From assembly GCF_900090305.1 (NCBI RefSeq), contig NZ_LT607751.1:6186120-6250119 (forward strand): a stretch of 64,000 bases of DNA. The letters are read 5' to 3'. Positions 25,214 to 33,038 of the stretch are shown here, piece by piece. The stretch comes from Micromonospora siamensis. Its GTDB lineage: Bacteria; Actinomycetota; Actinomycetes; Mycobacteriales; Micromonosporaceae. A program made the position numbers and the translations under genes. Position 1 is the first letter of the stretch. Each line of letters opens with the position of its first letter. The notes beneath the pieces were generated by a model. That model did no database searches. It was not told where the DNA came from and saw only the letters and a program-made list of their open reading frames with translations.

Positions 25214-26851
25214 ATGAGCGCGACGATGGTGGTCAAGGGGCTGGCGGCGGGGCACGGGGAGCGGGTGCTCTTCGCCGACCTGGATCTGGTCGTGGCGCCC
25301 GGGGACGTGGTGGGGCTGGTCGGGGTGAACGGGGCCGGCAAGTCGACGCTGCTGCGTACCCTCGCCGGGCTCCAGCCGGTGGAGCTGGGCGCCGTCTCGC
25401 TGAGCCCGCCCACGGCCACCGTCGGCTACCTGCCGCAGGAGCCGGAACGGCGGCCGGGCGAGACCGTCCGCGACTTCCTGGCCCGGCGTACCGGGGTCAC
25501 CGCGGCGCAGGCCGCGCTGGACGCCGCCACCGAGGCGCTCACCGCCGGTACGCCCGGGGCTGACGACGCGTACGCCGGGGCGCTGGAGCGCTGGCTCGAC
25601 CTGGGCGGCGCCGACCTGGACGAGCGGGCCGGGCAGGTGGCCGCCGAACTGGGCCTCGGGGTCGACCTGGACCACCCGATGACCGCGCTCTCCGGCGGCC
25701 AGGCGGCCCGGGCCGGGCTGGCCTCGCTGCTGCTCAGCCGGTACGACGTCTTCCTGCTCGACGAGCCCACCAACGACCTCGACCTGGCCGGCCTGGAACG
25801 GCTGGAACGGTTCGTCACCGGGCTGCGCGCCGGCACCGTGCTGGTCAGCCACGACCGGGAGTTCCTCACCCGCACCGTCACCCGGGTGCTGGAGCTGGAC
25901 CTGCCGCAGCAGCAGATCCGGCACTACGGCGGTGGTTACGCGGCGTACCTGGAGGAGCGGGAGGTGGCCCGCCGGCACGCCCGCGCCGACTACGAGGAGT
26001 ACGCCGACACCCGGGCGGCCCTGGAGGCACGGGCCCGCACCCAGCGCGCCTGGATGGAGAAGGGCGTCAAGAACGCCCGCCGCAAGGCCACCGACAACGA
26101 CAAGATCGGCCGCAAGTTCCGCGCCGAGTCGACCGAGAAGCAGGCCGCCAAGGCCAAGCAGACCGCCCGGCTGATCGAGCGGCTGGAGGAGGTCGAGGAG
26201 CCGCGCAAGGAGTGGGAGCTGCGGATGGAGATCGCCGCCGCGCCCCGGGCAGGGGCGGTGGTGGCCTCGCTGCGCGGCGCGGTGGTCCACCGCGGTTCCT
26301 TCACCCTCGGCCCGGTGGACCTCCAGATCGACTGGGCCGACCGGGTGGCGATCACCGGGGCGAACGGCTCCGGCAAGTCCACCCTGCTCGCCGCCCTGCT
26401 CGGCCGGCTGCCGCTGGACGCCGGGCACGCCGCGCTCGGCCCCGGGGTGGTGGTCGGCGAGGTCGACCAGGCCCGGGGGCTGTTCCTCGGCGACCAGCCG
26501 CTGCTCGACGCGTTCGGCGCCGCCGTACCCGACATGTCGCCGGCGGACGTGCGGACGCTGCTGGCCAAGTTCGGCCTCCGCGCCGGCCACGTGCTGCGGC
26601 CGGCGGCGACCCTCTCCCCCGGCGAACGGACCCGCGCGGCCCTGGCCCTGTTGCAGGGGCGTGGGGTCAACCTGCTGGTGCTCGACGAGCCCACCAACCA
26701 CCTGGACCTGCCCGCCATCGAGCAGCTGGAGTCGGCGTTGGCCTCCTACCGGGGCACGCTGCTGCTGGTCACCCACGACCGGCGGATGCTGGACGCGGTG
26801 CAGGTGGGCCGGCGGCTGCGGGTCGACGGCGGACGGATCGCCGAACACTGA
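25214..26851 (+). CDS. ABC-F family ATPase (ribosome-associated)
   Basis: Soluble protein of 545 residues with two ABC domains and no membrane part. First domain: Walker A GVNGAGKST, signature LSGGQAARAGLAS, Walker B DVFLLDEPTNDLD. Second domain: GANGSGKST, LSPGERTRAALAL, NLLVLDEPTNHLD. Between them (about 225-320) is a long charged helical linker (RKATDNDKIGRKFRAESTEK) as in ABC-F proteins that act at the ribosomal E site. Many actinomycete members give resistance to ribosome-targeting antibiotics; others are housekeeping. No biosynthetic cluster is nearby. ATG 25214 has TAGGGT (25201-25206) ending seven bases before it, so the mRNA is probably leaderless. Confidence 0.9.
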   Translation: MSATMVVKGLAAGHGERVLFADLDLVVAPGDVVGLVGVNGAGKSTLLRTLAGLQPVELGAVSLSPPTATVGYLPQEPERRPGETVRDFLARRTGVTAAQAALDAATEALTAGTPGADDAYAGALERWLDLGGADLDERAGQVAAELGLGVDLDHPMTALSGGQAARAGLASLLLSRYDVFLLDEPTNDLDLAGLERLERFVTGLRAGTVLVSHDREFLTRTVTRVLELDLPQQQIRHYGGGYAAYLEEREVARRHARADYEEYADTRAALEARARTQRAWMEKGVKNARRKATDNDKIGRKFRAESTEKQAAKAKQTARLIERLEEVEEPRKEWELRMEIAAAPRAGAVVASLRGAVVHRGSFTLGPVDLQIDWADRVAITGANGSGKSTLLAALLGRLPLDAGHAALGPGVVVGEVDQARGLFLGDQPLLDAFGAAVPDMSPADVRTLLAKFGLRAGHVLRPAATLSPGERTRAALALLQGRGVNLLVLDEPTNHLDLPAIEQLESALASYRGTLLLVTHDRRMLDAVQVGRRLRVDGGRIAEH

Positions 26852-26889
26852 TCCGTGCCGAGCGGGCCACACCGGGTGAGAATGACCCC

Positions 26890-27210
26890 ATGCTCAAGTG
26901 GGAGTACGCGTTGCTGGTCCGCCGCCGCCAGGCCGCCACCACCGACATCGGCTGGGAGATCGTCTTCATCTGGTACGGCCCGGACGGCTCGATGGTCGAC
27001 GTCACGCCCTACGGCGACACCGCGCTGGCCCACCTGAACCGGGCCGGTGACCAGGGCTGGGAGCTGGTGTCGATGAGCGAGGACCCGTCCCTGCCCGGCA
27101 ACAACGAGCTGCACCGCTACCACCTCAAGCGGCCCAAGGCGCCCGCCCCGCAGCCCCGCCAGCGGATGCGGCCCGGCGGCCGTACCGTCCGGCGGAGCGT
27201 CTCCGGCTGA
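26890..27210 (+). CDS. Small DUF4177-like protein
   Basis: A 106-residue protein. The N-terminal WEYALLVRRRQ and the later HLNRAGDQGWELVSM, then YHLKRP, match the pattern of DUF4177-type proteins (strand-strand-helix-GWELV-strand). The function of the family is unknown. The last 30 residues are Pro/Arg/Gln-rich and probably disordered. ATG 26890 has GAGAAT ending six bases upstream, hinting at a leaderless mRNA. It sits 38 bases after the ABC-F gene and 3 bases before the AraC gene on the same strand. Confidence 0.75.
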   Translation: MLKWEYALLVRRRQAATTDIGWEIVFIWYGPDGSMVDVTPYGDTALAHLNRAGDQGWELVSMSEDPSLPGNNELHRYHLKRPKAPAPQPRQRMRPGGRTVRRSVSG

Positions 27211-27213
27211 GCC

Positions 27214-27624
27214 GTGGGCACGTCCGCGCCGCTCGCCCGGCACCTGCTGCGGGTCCGCGACCACATCGACCGGTCGTACGCCGACCCGCTGGACGTACCG
27301 GCGCTGGCCCGCCGCGCCCACGTGTCCCGGGCGCACTTCACCCGCAGCTTCGTCGCCGCGTTCGGGGTGACCCCGCACCGCTACCTGCTCACCCGGCGGC
27401 TGGAACGGGCCAAGGCCCTGCTGCGCGACGGGGATCTCACGGTCACCGAGGTCTGCCTGGCGGTCGGCTTCACCAGCCTGGGCTCGTTCAGCACCCAGTT
27501 CCGCCGCTTCGTCGGCGAGAGCCCGAGCGGGTACCGGGCCGGGGCGGTGGCGCGGCGGGCGGAGCTGGCCCGGCTGCCGGCCTGCCTGGTACGCGCATGG
27601 AGCCGGCCGGCGCAGCCGGTCTGA
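27214..27624 (+). CDS. AraC-family transcription regulator (DNA-binding domain only)
   Basis: A 136-residue regulator made almost only of the two-helix-turn-helix AraC domain: VPALARRAHVSRAHFTRSF as the first, LTVTEVCLAVGFTSLGSFSTQFRRF as the second, with the family signature GFTSLGSFSTQFRRFVGESPSGYR. There is no N-terminal ligand domain, so its signal is unclear. It is followed 115 bases later by a VOC-family gene; small AraC regulators next to VOC genes are a common pair in actinobacteria, so it probably controls that gene. Start GTG 27214 lies three bases after the previous stop. Confidence 0.9.
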   Translation: MGTSAPLARHLLRVRDHIDRSYADPLDVPALARRAHVSRAHFTRSFVAAFGVTPHRYLLTRRLERAKALLRDGDLTVTEVCLAVGFTSLGSFSTQFRRFVGESPSGYRAGAVARRAELARLPACLVRAWSRPAQPV

Positions 27625-27739
27625 GCGTTCCGGCCGGCCCGGCCTGAGCACTCCTGCCCGGGCCTGAGCGTTTTCGAGAAGCCCACCGGCCGTCGCGCTC
27701 CCTAGTCTCCGAGGTGCGACGAGAGTGGAGGGAAAACCG

Positions 27740-28150
27740 ATGATCAAGGGTGTCGGTCTGGTCTGCGTCATGGTCTTCGACCAGGACGTGGCGTACGACT
27801 TCTACGTGAACAAGCTGGGCATGAAGGTGGGCTTCGACGCGCCCATGGAGGGCGGCGGCCGGTGGCTGCTGGTGCACGCCCCGGCGCAGCCCGAGGTGCC
27901 GATCATGCTGGCGGTGCCCGGCCCGCCGGTGATGGACGAGGAACGGGCGGTCAAGGTCCGCGAGCTGGTCTCGCTGGGCATGATGGGTCCGGGTGCGCTG
28001 GCCACCGACGACTGCTGGGCGACGTACCGGGAGCTGTCGGCGAAGGGCGTGGAGTTCACCGAGGAGCCGTCGGAGCGCTTCTACGGCATCGACGCCGGCT
28101 TCCGCGACCCGTTCGGCAACCACTGGCGGCTCACCCAGACCAAGGTCTGA
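27740..28150 (+). CDS. VOC superfamily protein (glyoxalase/dioxygenase-like)
   Basis: A 136-residue one-unit VOC protein. Two beta-alpha-beta-beta-beta modules are visible: VGLVCVMVFDQDVAYDFYVNKLG at the N-terminus and YRELSAKGVEFTEEPSERFYG-IDAGFRDPFGNHWRLTQ at the C-terminus. The ending RDPFGNHW carries the usual motif; metal ligands cannot be assigned with certainty, so it may be an enzyme, or a binding protein for a drug or thiol. Start ATG 27740 is preferred over GTG 27725 because GGAGGG lies seven bases upstream. Confidence 0.88.
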   Translation: MIKGVGLVCVMVFDQDVAYDFYVNKLGMKVGFDAPMEGGGRWLLVHAPAQPEVPIMLAVPGPPVMDEERAVKVRELVSLGMMGPGALATDDCWATYRELSAKGVEFTEEPSERFYGIDAGFRDPFGNHWRLTQTKV

Positions 28151-28167
28151 CCGCCGCCCGGCCGCCG

Positions 28168-28243
28168 GCCCGCGGGCGGCCCGCGCTCCGGTCGCGCGCC
28201 CGCGGGCGGTCCGCGCTCCGGTCGCGGGCCCGCGGGCGGTCCG
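28168..28243. repeat. 30-bp GC-rich tandem repeat, 2.5 copies
   Basis: Units begin at 28168, 28198 and 28228 with GCCCGCGGGCGG; the first two continue CCGCGCTCCGGTCGCG, the third diverges after 16 bases. The first and second units differ at two positions. The block is just past the VOC stop and itself contains the palindrome CCCGCGGG in each unit. It could act as a terminator or be slipped-strand DNA. Confidence 0.8.
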
Positions 28244-28325
28244 GGCCCGCTGCCCGGGTACGGCCGGGACGAGCTGGGCATACCGGGAGCGAATGCGGGT
28301 AACGGCGGGCCGGGAGGTGGCCCGG

Positions 28326-29051
28326 ATGGTCGCGATGGCACCGAATCCGCCCTCGGCCGAGCGGCTGCGGGCGGTGGACGGTTTCCTCACCGAGGCGTGG
28401 ACCGAGCAGGCCCGGCACGACGAGCGGCTCCGCGGGCTGTCCGTGGAGGTGCGCTTCGACGGCGGGGTGGCCCACGTCGAGGGCGAGGTCGACGAGCCGG
28501 CCCAGGTGCGGCTGGTCCGCGACCTGGTGGGCCGGCTGGCCGGGGTCTACGCGGTCTGGTGCCGGGTCCGGGTGGCCGGCCGGGACCCGGTGGTGGTGGA
28601 CCTGGGCTGCGGCGGCCAGAAGCAGTGGCCGGGCAACCTTGGCCTGGACATCTTCCCGGCTCCCGGGGTGGACGCCGTCGCCGACCTGTCCGGCTCGCTG
28701 CCACTGGCCGACGACTCGGTTGACGTGCTCTTCGCGGTGCACATCCTGGAGCACCTGATCGACTTCCTGCCGCTGGTGGACGAGTGCCACCGGGTGCTGC
28801 GGCCGGGCGGCGTCCTGCACGTGATGAGCCCGTGGTGGCGGCACGTCAACGCGGTGGCCGACCCGACCCACGTGCGCTTCCTCGACGTACAGACGTTCAA
28901 GGGTGTCTGCGGCCAGCGCCCGCCCGGCACGCCCCGCTGGTACCCGCTGCACGCCGGCTGCGACGGCGCCAGCATCTTCGCCGACCTCACCCCGCTCCCG
29001 CCCGACGCCGACCCGCCCACCCGAACCCACCAGGCCCGCTTCTTCGACTAG
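28326..29051 (+). CDS. SAM-dependent methyltransferase with N-terminal BON-like domain
   Basis: About 241 residues in two parts. The N-terminal 75 residues (LSVEVRFDGGVAHVEGEVD-EPAQVRLVRDLVGRL-GVYAVWCRVRV) have the shape of a BON domain. The rest is a class I methyltransferase: VVVDLGCGGQKQWPGNLGLD with a changed glycine motif, LPLADDSVDVLFAVHILEHL, and VDECHRVLRPGGVLHVMSPWWRH. The substrate is unknown. Start ATG 28326 has GGGAGG nine bases upstream; an upstream ATG at 28293 would add eleven residues. Fusion of BON with a methyltransferase is not common. It is convergent with the HAAS-like membrane gene. Confidence 0.82.
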   Translation: MVAMAPNPPSAERLRAVDGFLTEAWTEQARHDERLRGLSVEVRFDGGVAHVEGEVDEPAQVRLVRDLVGRLAGVYAVWCRVRVAGRDPVVVDLGCGGQKQWPGNLGLDIFPAPGVDAVADLSGSLPLADDSVDVLFAVHILEHLIDFLPLVDECHRVLRPGGVLHVMSPWWRHVNAVADPTHVRFLDVQTFKGVCGQRPPGTPRWYPLHAGCDGASIFADLTPLPPDADPPTRTHQARFFD

Positions 29052-29118
29052 GGCCCGGCTCAGCCACCCGCTGCCGAGGACCGGGCGGAGGGCTCCCGGG
29101 ACCGCCGCGTCGGCCGGC

Positions 29119-29778
29119 TCACCGCGCCGCCGTCACGGACCAGCGACGGGCCAGCGCCGTCGCGGCGAGGAAGGCAGCGAGGACGATCGCCGCCTCGGTC
29201 CCGATCACCAGTGGGGTGAGCGGGAAGTCGAGCGCCCAGCCGAACGCGGCAGCGGCGACGATCGCGACGGCGACAGCGGGCGGCAGCAGTAGCGTCATCC
29301 GCGCCGCCGTGTGGCGGATGCGGGGCGCATCGCGCAGGGCCACGCGCACGGCGAGAGCGGCGCCGGCGACGACGACCGCCGCGACGCCGGCGTAGAAGAC
29401 GCCAGCGGCGAGCCACACCGGCACCCGCACGTCCCGCGGCAGGTCGAATGCCGCCACGAACACCTCGTGCAGGCCGACGGCCGCGACGTATCCCACGACG
29501 AGGGCGAGGACCCCGCCCGCGCTCGCCACGCCGAGCACCTGGCCGTACCGGGGTGGGGTCCGCTCCACGCCGGCCTCCTCGGCGAGCCGCAGCGCGAACC
29601 CGGCGGGGTCGGCGCCGAGGAGCTCCGCGGGATCGAGCCCGTCGACGGCCGCCGCCTCCAGCTCGGTACGCAGGCCGGCGGCGAGGGTCGCCCGGTCGCG
29701 GCGGTGGACGCCGAGGGCGCGCCACTGCCGGTCGGCGGCGGCGAGAAGGTGGTCAACGGCCGACGTCGACGTGCTCAT
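29119..29778 (-). CDS. Membrane protein with N-terminal HAAS-like helical domain
   Basis: A 219-residue protein. The first 75 residues (AADRQWRALGVHRRDRATLAAGL and ELLGADPAGFALRLAEEAGV) match the helical HAAS-like domain found in proteins encoded next to PadR regulators. Four or five membrane segments follow (about 85-105, 120-145, 165-185, 190-210). Its start overlaps the PadR gene by 26 bases, so the two are co-translated. Proteins of this kind are thought to transmit or read a PadR-controlled envelope signal, but the function here is inference. Confidence 0.78.
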   Translation of the reverse strand: MSTSTSAVDHLLAAADRQWRALGVHRRDRATLAAGLRTELEAAAVDGLDPAELLGADPAGFALRLAEEAGVERTPPRYGQVLGVASAGGVLALVVGYVAAVGLHEVFVAAFDLPRDVRVPVWLAAGVFYAGVAAVVVAGAALAVRVALRDAPRIRHTAARMTLLLPPAVAVAIVAAAAFGWALDFPLTPLVIGTEAAIVLAAFLAATALARRWSVTAAR

Positions 29779-30151
29779 GGTCGTCTCCTGGGTTCGATGG
29801 ACGGACGGCGAGCGTCTCGTTCACGACGCTCACGAACTGGAACCACTGCTCCCGCCAGGCGCGCAGCCGATCATGGCCGGCATCGGTGAGCCGGTGGACC
29901 TTGCGGGGTGGGCCGCTGGGGCTGGGCTGAAGCGCGTTGGCGACGAGTCCCAGGCGGTGCAGTCGGGTGATCAACGGATAGACGGTGCCGTAGCTGACCG
30001 TTCCGAAACCGGCGGCCTCGAGCCGGCGGACGAGCTCGTAGCCGTGCGCCGGCTCGGCGGCGAGCAGCGCGAGCAGGCACATGTCCAAGGATCCGCGCAG
30101 CAACTGGGCCTGCCGCTCGCCCGAGTCGTCCGATCCACCCGCCGCTACCAT
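29753..30151 (-). CDS. PadR-family transcription repressor
   Basis: A 132-residue regulator. The PadR winged helix is clear: QLLRGSLDMCLLALLAAEPAHGYELVRRL, then YGTVYPLITRLHRLGLV and GPPRKVHRLTDAGHDRL, followed by a C-terminal helix (WREQWFQFVSVVNE) for dimerisation. ATG 30151 (MVAAGG) is taken as start; TATTAT (30159-30164 on the minus strand) ends seven bases before it and fits a leaderless promoter. It overlaps the HAAS-like gene. It probably represses its own operon through sites beside the -10 box. Confidence 0.9.
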   Translation of the reverse strand: MVAAGGSDDSGERQAQLLRGSLDMCLLALLAAEPAHGYELVRRLEAAGFGTVSYGTVYPLITRLHRLGLVANALQPSPSGPPRKVHRLTDAGHDRLRAWREQWFQFVSVVNETLAVRPSNPGDDHEHVDVGR

Positions 30152-30179
30152 GCGACACATAATACGCCCACTACCATGC
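30145..30179. promoter_or_regulatory. padR promoter with two direct CTACCATGC repeats
   Basis: CTACCATGC occurs at 30145-30153 and 30171-30179, 26 bases apart, flanking the minus-strand -10 box TATTAT (30159-30164). The first copy contains the padR start codon. Repeats placed around the promoter suggest operator half-sites for PadR autoregulation; this is inference. Confidence 0.45.
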
Positions 30180-30237
30180 ACCACCTAGTACCTCCTCAAG
30201 AAAAACCCACCCCAGCCCCCAACCCCGGCCAACGCGA

Positions 30238-30298
30238 GTTGATCATGAAGTTAGCGGCACGACACGCCGGCGGGAGTGGCGCTAACTTCATGATCAAC
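30238..30298. repeat. Perfect 19-bp inverted repeat, family with 41831-41894
   Basis: Left arm GTTGATCATGAAGTTAGCG (30238-30256) and its exact complement at 30280-30298 flank a 23-base loop. It lies between the LacI gene's 3' end and the start region of padR, both minus strand, so on RNA it gives a strong stem after padR's promoter-side and before LacI's end only if transcribed from outside. AT-rich arms stand out from the surrounding DNA. The same sequence with one bulged base is present at 41.8 kb. The plus-strand stretch 30300-30352 beyond it is a run of GGGG tracts. Confidence 0.9.
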
Positions 30299-30339
30299 CG
30301 GGTGGAGCGGGTTGGAGCGCGGGGTGGGGTGGGGTGGGG

Positions 30340-31344
30340 TTAGGGGTGGGTGGATTCTCTGGGGGTCAGGTGGTGGGGGGCGGTCAGTTCCCTGGGGGGA
30401 GCTTCGCGGTCGGTGGCGAGGCGGCCGGCGAGGAGTTCGACGGCGAGGCGGGCGATCTGTTCCTTGTCGGGGGAGACGGTGGTGAGGGTGGGGACGCTGA
30501 ACCGGCCGTCCTCGATGTCGTCGAAGCCGGCGACCGCCACGTCGTCGGGCACCTTCAGGCCGGCCTCGTGCAGGGCCCGTAGCGCGCCGAGGGCCAGGGT
30601 GTCGTTGAAGCAGAAGACGGCGTCGGGGCGTACGCCGGAGGCCAGGAGCTGGCGCATCGCGGCGGCGCCGTCCGCGCGGTGCCAGACCGACGCGGGCGCC
30701 ACCAGCCGCTCGTCGTAGTCGATGCCGGCCTCGGCCAGTGCGGTGGTGTAGCCGGCGAGGCGGAGCCGGGCGCTGGCCCCCTCGGGGGTGCGCTGGGCGC
30801 CGATGGCGGCGATCCGGCGGCGGCCGAGCCCGATCAGGTGGGCGGTCATCTCCCGGGCGGCGGTGACGTTGTCGATCGCCACGTGATCGGCCGGGCCGTG
30901 GTCGACCCGCTCGCCGAGCAGCACCGTGGGCAGCCCGTCCAGGCCGGCGAGGTCGTCGGCGGTGAGCGCCAGCGGGCTGAAGATCAACCCGTCGATCATG
31001 TGGTCGCCGATCCCGGCGGCGGCGACGCGCTCCTGCTCCCGCCGACCGCCGGTCTGGTCGATGAGCACCGTCCAGCCGTGGTCGGCGGCGGCGGCCACGA
31101 CGTGCCGGGCCAGCTCGGCGAAGTACGGGATGTCCAGTTCCGGCACGGCCAGGGCGATCACCCCGGTACGCCCCTTGCGTAGGTTGCGTGCCGAGAGGTT
31201 GGGCCGGTAGTTCAGCTCGGCGATGGCCTCCTCGACCCGCGCGCGGGTGTCCGGCTTCACGTGCAGGTAGCCGTTGACCACGTTGGAGACGGTCTTGACC
31301 GAGACTCCGGCCCGTTCGGCCACGTCCTTCAGCCTGTGTCGCAC
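30340..31344 (-). CDS. LacI-family repressor, probable regulator of the arabinosidase/ABC locus
   Basis: A 334-residue LacI-type regulator. The N-terminal helix-turn-helix and hinge are textbook (RLKDVAERAGVSVKTVSNVVNG, then ARVEEAIAELNYRPNLSARNLR). The rest is a sugar-binding-protein fold with LIFSPLALTADDL, VFCFNDTLALGALRALHEAG and VAVAGFDDIEDGRFSVPTLTT. The start GTG 31344 has GGAGGA seven bases upstream. The gene is divergent from the GH51 arabinofuranosidase, and two TACAACGTTG operator cores lie between them, so it probably represses both until an arabinose-type sugar binds. Confidence 0.93.
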   Translation of the reverse strand: MRHRLKDVAERAGVSVKTVSNVVNGYLHVKPDTRARVEEAIAELNYRPNLSARNLRKGRTGVIALAVPELDIPYFAELARHVVAAAADHGWTVLIDQTGGRREQERVAAAGIGDHMIDGLIFSPLALTADDLAGLDGLPTVLLGERVDHGPADHVAIDNVTAAREMTAHLIGLGRRRIAAIGAQRTPEGASARLRLAGYTTALAEAGIDYDERLVAPASVWHRADGAAAMRQLLASGVRPDAVFCFNDTLALGALRALHEAGLKVPDDVAVAGFDDIEDGRFSVPTLTTVSPDKEQIARLAVELLAGRLATDREAPPRELTAPHHLTPRESTHP

Positions 31345-31398
31345 GACCTCGTCCTCCCCTGCGGGTTACCGCTCAGGACTCTATCGTGTAACAGAGCC

Positions 31399-31425
31399 TT
31401 TACAACGTTGCTTACAACGTTGTAG
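31399..31425. promoter_or_regulatory. Tandem LacI-type operators (CAACGTTG cores)
   Basis: TTTACAACGTTGC starts at 31399 and TTACAACGTTGTAG spans 31412-31425. The second holds a perfect palindrome TACAACGTTGTA; both have the central CG of LacI-family operators, and their centres are 12 bases apart. They sit in the 141-base region between the divergent LacI gene and GH51 gene. Binding by the neighbouring LacI protein is inferred. Confidence 0.8.
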
Positions 31426-31485
31426 AAAGCCTGGAGTACGGGTGACGGCAGTCACCCGGCACAGGTGAGGAAAGGCGGTACCCCC

Positions 31486-32997
31486 TTGCACGGCGCGCAG
31501 CTGACCATCGACCCGGCCTTCGCGATCGGCCCCGCCGACCGACGGCTCTTCGGTTCCTTCGTCGAGCACATGGGGCGCTGCGTCTACGGCGGGGTCTACG
31601 AGCCCGGCCACGCCACCGCCGACCCGCTCGGCCTACGCCGCGACGTCCTCGACCTGGCCCGCGAGCTGGGCGTCTCCGTGGTGCGCTACCCGGGCGGCAA
31701 CTTCGTCTCCGGTTACCGCTGGGAGGACGGCGTCGGTCCGGTCGGCGACCGGCCCCGCCGGCTCGACCTGGCCTGGAAGACCATCGAGACCAACGCGTTC
31801 GGCCTCGACGAGTTCATGACCTGGGCCGACCAGGCCGGCGTCGAGACCATGATGGCCGTCAACCTCGGCACCCGGGGCGTCCAGGAGGCCTGCGACCTGC
31901 TGGAATACGCCAACCACCCGGGCGGCACCCAGCTGTCGGACCTGCGCCGCAAGCACGGCGCCGAGGACCCGTACGGCGTGAAGCTCTGGTGCCTCGGCAA
32001 CGAGCTGGACGGGCCGTGGCAGGTCGGGCACAAGACCGCCGACGAGTACGGCCGGCTCGCCGCCGAGACCGCCCGGGCGATGAAGCTGATCGACCCGTCG
32101 ATCAGCCTGGTGGCCTGCGGCAGCTCCAACAGCCGGATGCCCACCTTCGCCTCCTGGGAGGCGACCGTCCTGGAACACACCTACGAGCACGTCGACTACA
32201 TCTCCGCCCACACCTACTACGACCCGTCCGACGGCGACCGGGCCAGCATCCTCGCCTCCGCGATCGACATGGACGGCTTCATCAACGACGTGGTGGCCAC
32301 CGCCGACCACGTGGCCGCCAGGCTGCGCCAGAAGCGCAAGCTCAAGATCTCCTTCGACGAGTGGAACGTCTGGTACGAGTCACGCCTCAAGGCCGACCTG
32401 GACCGGCGTGGCTGGGTGGAGGCGCCCGCCCTGATCGAGGACGACTTCACCGCGGTCGACGCGGTGGTCGTCGGCGACCTGCTGATCACCCTGCTCCGGC
32501 ACGCCGACCGGGTCGGGGTGGCCTGCCAGGCGCAACTGGCGAACGTGATCGCCCCGATCCGTACCCGCAACGGCGGGCCGGCCTGGCGGCAGAGCATCTT
32601 CCACCCGTTCGCCCTCACCGCCCGGTACGCCCGCGGCACCGTGCTGCGTACCGAGCCGGTCTCCCCCCGTTACGAGACCAGGCGGTACGGCGACGTGCCG
32701 GTGTTGGACACCGTCGCGCTGCACGACGAGGAGAACGGCGAGTTCGTCGTGTTCGCGGTGAACCGGAGCGAGGACGACCTCCCGCTCGACCTGGACCTGC
32801 GCGGGCTGCCCGGCCTGCGCGGCGTGGAACACCTCACCGTCGCCGCCGGGGACGACCCGGAGGCGACCAACACCGAGGCCGAACCCGACCGGGTGACGCC
32901 CCGGGCACTGCCCACCCCCACCCCCGACGGCGGTCGCTGCTCCGTACGCCTGCCGGCGGTCTCCTGGAACGTGCTGCGCTTCGGCACCCGGCCCTGA
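31486..32997 (+). CDS. Alpha-L-arabinofuranosidase, GH51
   Basis: Cytoplasmic exo-glycosidase releasing L-arabinose from arabino-oligosaccharides, 503 residues, no signal peptide. Family marks: LFGSFVEHMGRCVYGGVYEP, VVRYPGGNFVSGY, LWCLGNELDGPWQ with the acid/base Glu, and ISFDEWNVWY with the nucleophile Glu. The C-terminal 120 residues form the usual beta domain. The start is probably TTG 31486 (LHGAQLTIDPAF), as GAGGAAAGG lies upstream, partly overlapping the alternative GTG 31465. It is the first gene after the operators and is followed, 41 bases on, by a sugar transporter, so it should process imported arabinosides. Confidence 0.94.
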   Translation: MHGAQLTIDPAFAIGPADRRLFGSFVEHMGRCVYGGVYEPGHATADPLGLRRDVLDLARELGVSVVRYPGGNFVSGYRWEDGVGPVGDRPRRLDLAWKTIETNAFGLDEFMTWADQAGVETMMAVNLGTRGVQEACDLLEYANHPGGTQLSDLRRKHGAEDPYGVKLWCLGNELDGPWQVGHKTADEYGRLAAETARAMKLIDPSISLVACGSSNSRMPTFASWEATVLEHTYEHVDYISAHTYYDPSDGDRASILASAIDMDGFINDVVATADHVAARLRQKRKLKISFDEWNVWYESRLKADLDRRGWVEAPALIEDDFTAVDAVVVGDLLITLLRHADRVGVACQAQLANVIAPIRTRNGGPAWRQSIFHPFALTARYARGTVLRTEPVSPRYETRRYGDVPVLDTVALHDEENGEFVVFAVNRSEDDLPLDLDLRGLPGLRGVEHLTVAAGDDPEATNTEAEPDRVTPRALPTPTPDGGRCSVRLPAVSWNVLRFGTRP

Positions 32998-33038
32998 CCA
33001 GGGAATATCCTTCACCCGTCCCCCAAGGAGACATCCGC

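Noticed and set aside
25214..26851. Resistance gene of an antibiotic biosynthetic cluster
   Set aside because: The ABC-F ATPase stands among unrelated housekeeping genes; no polyketide, peptide or other biosynthetic gene is in the window.
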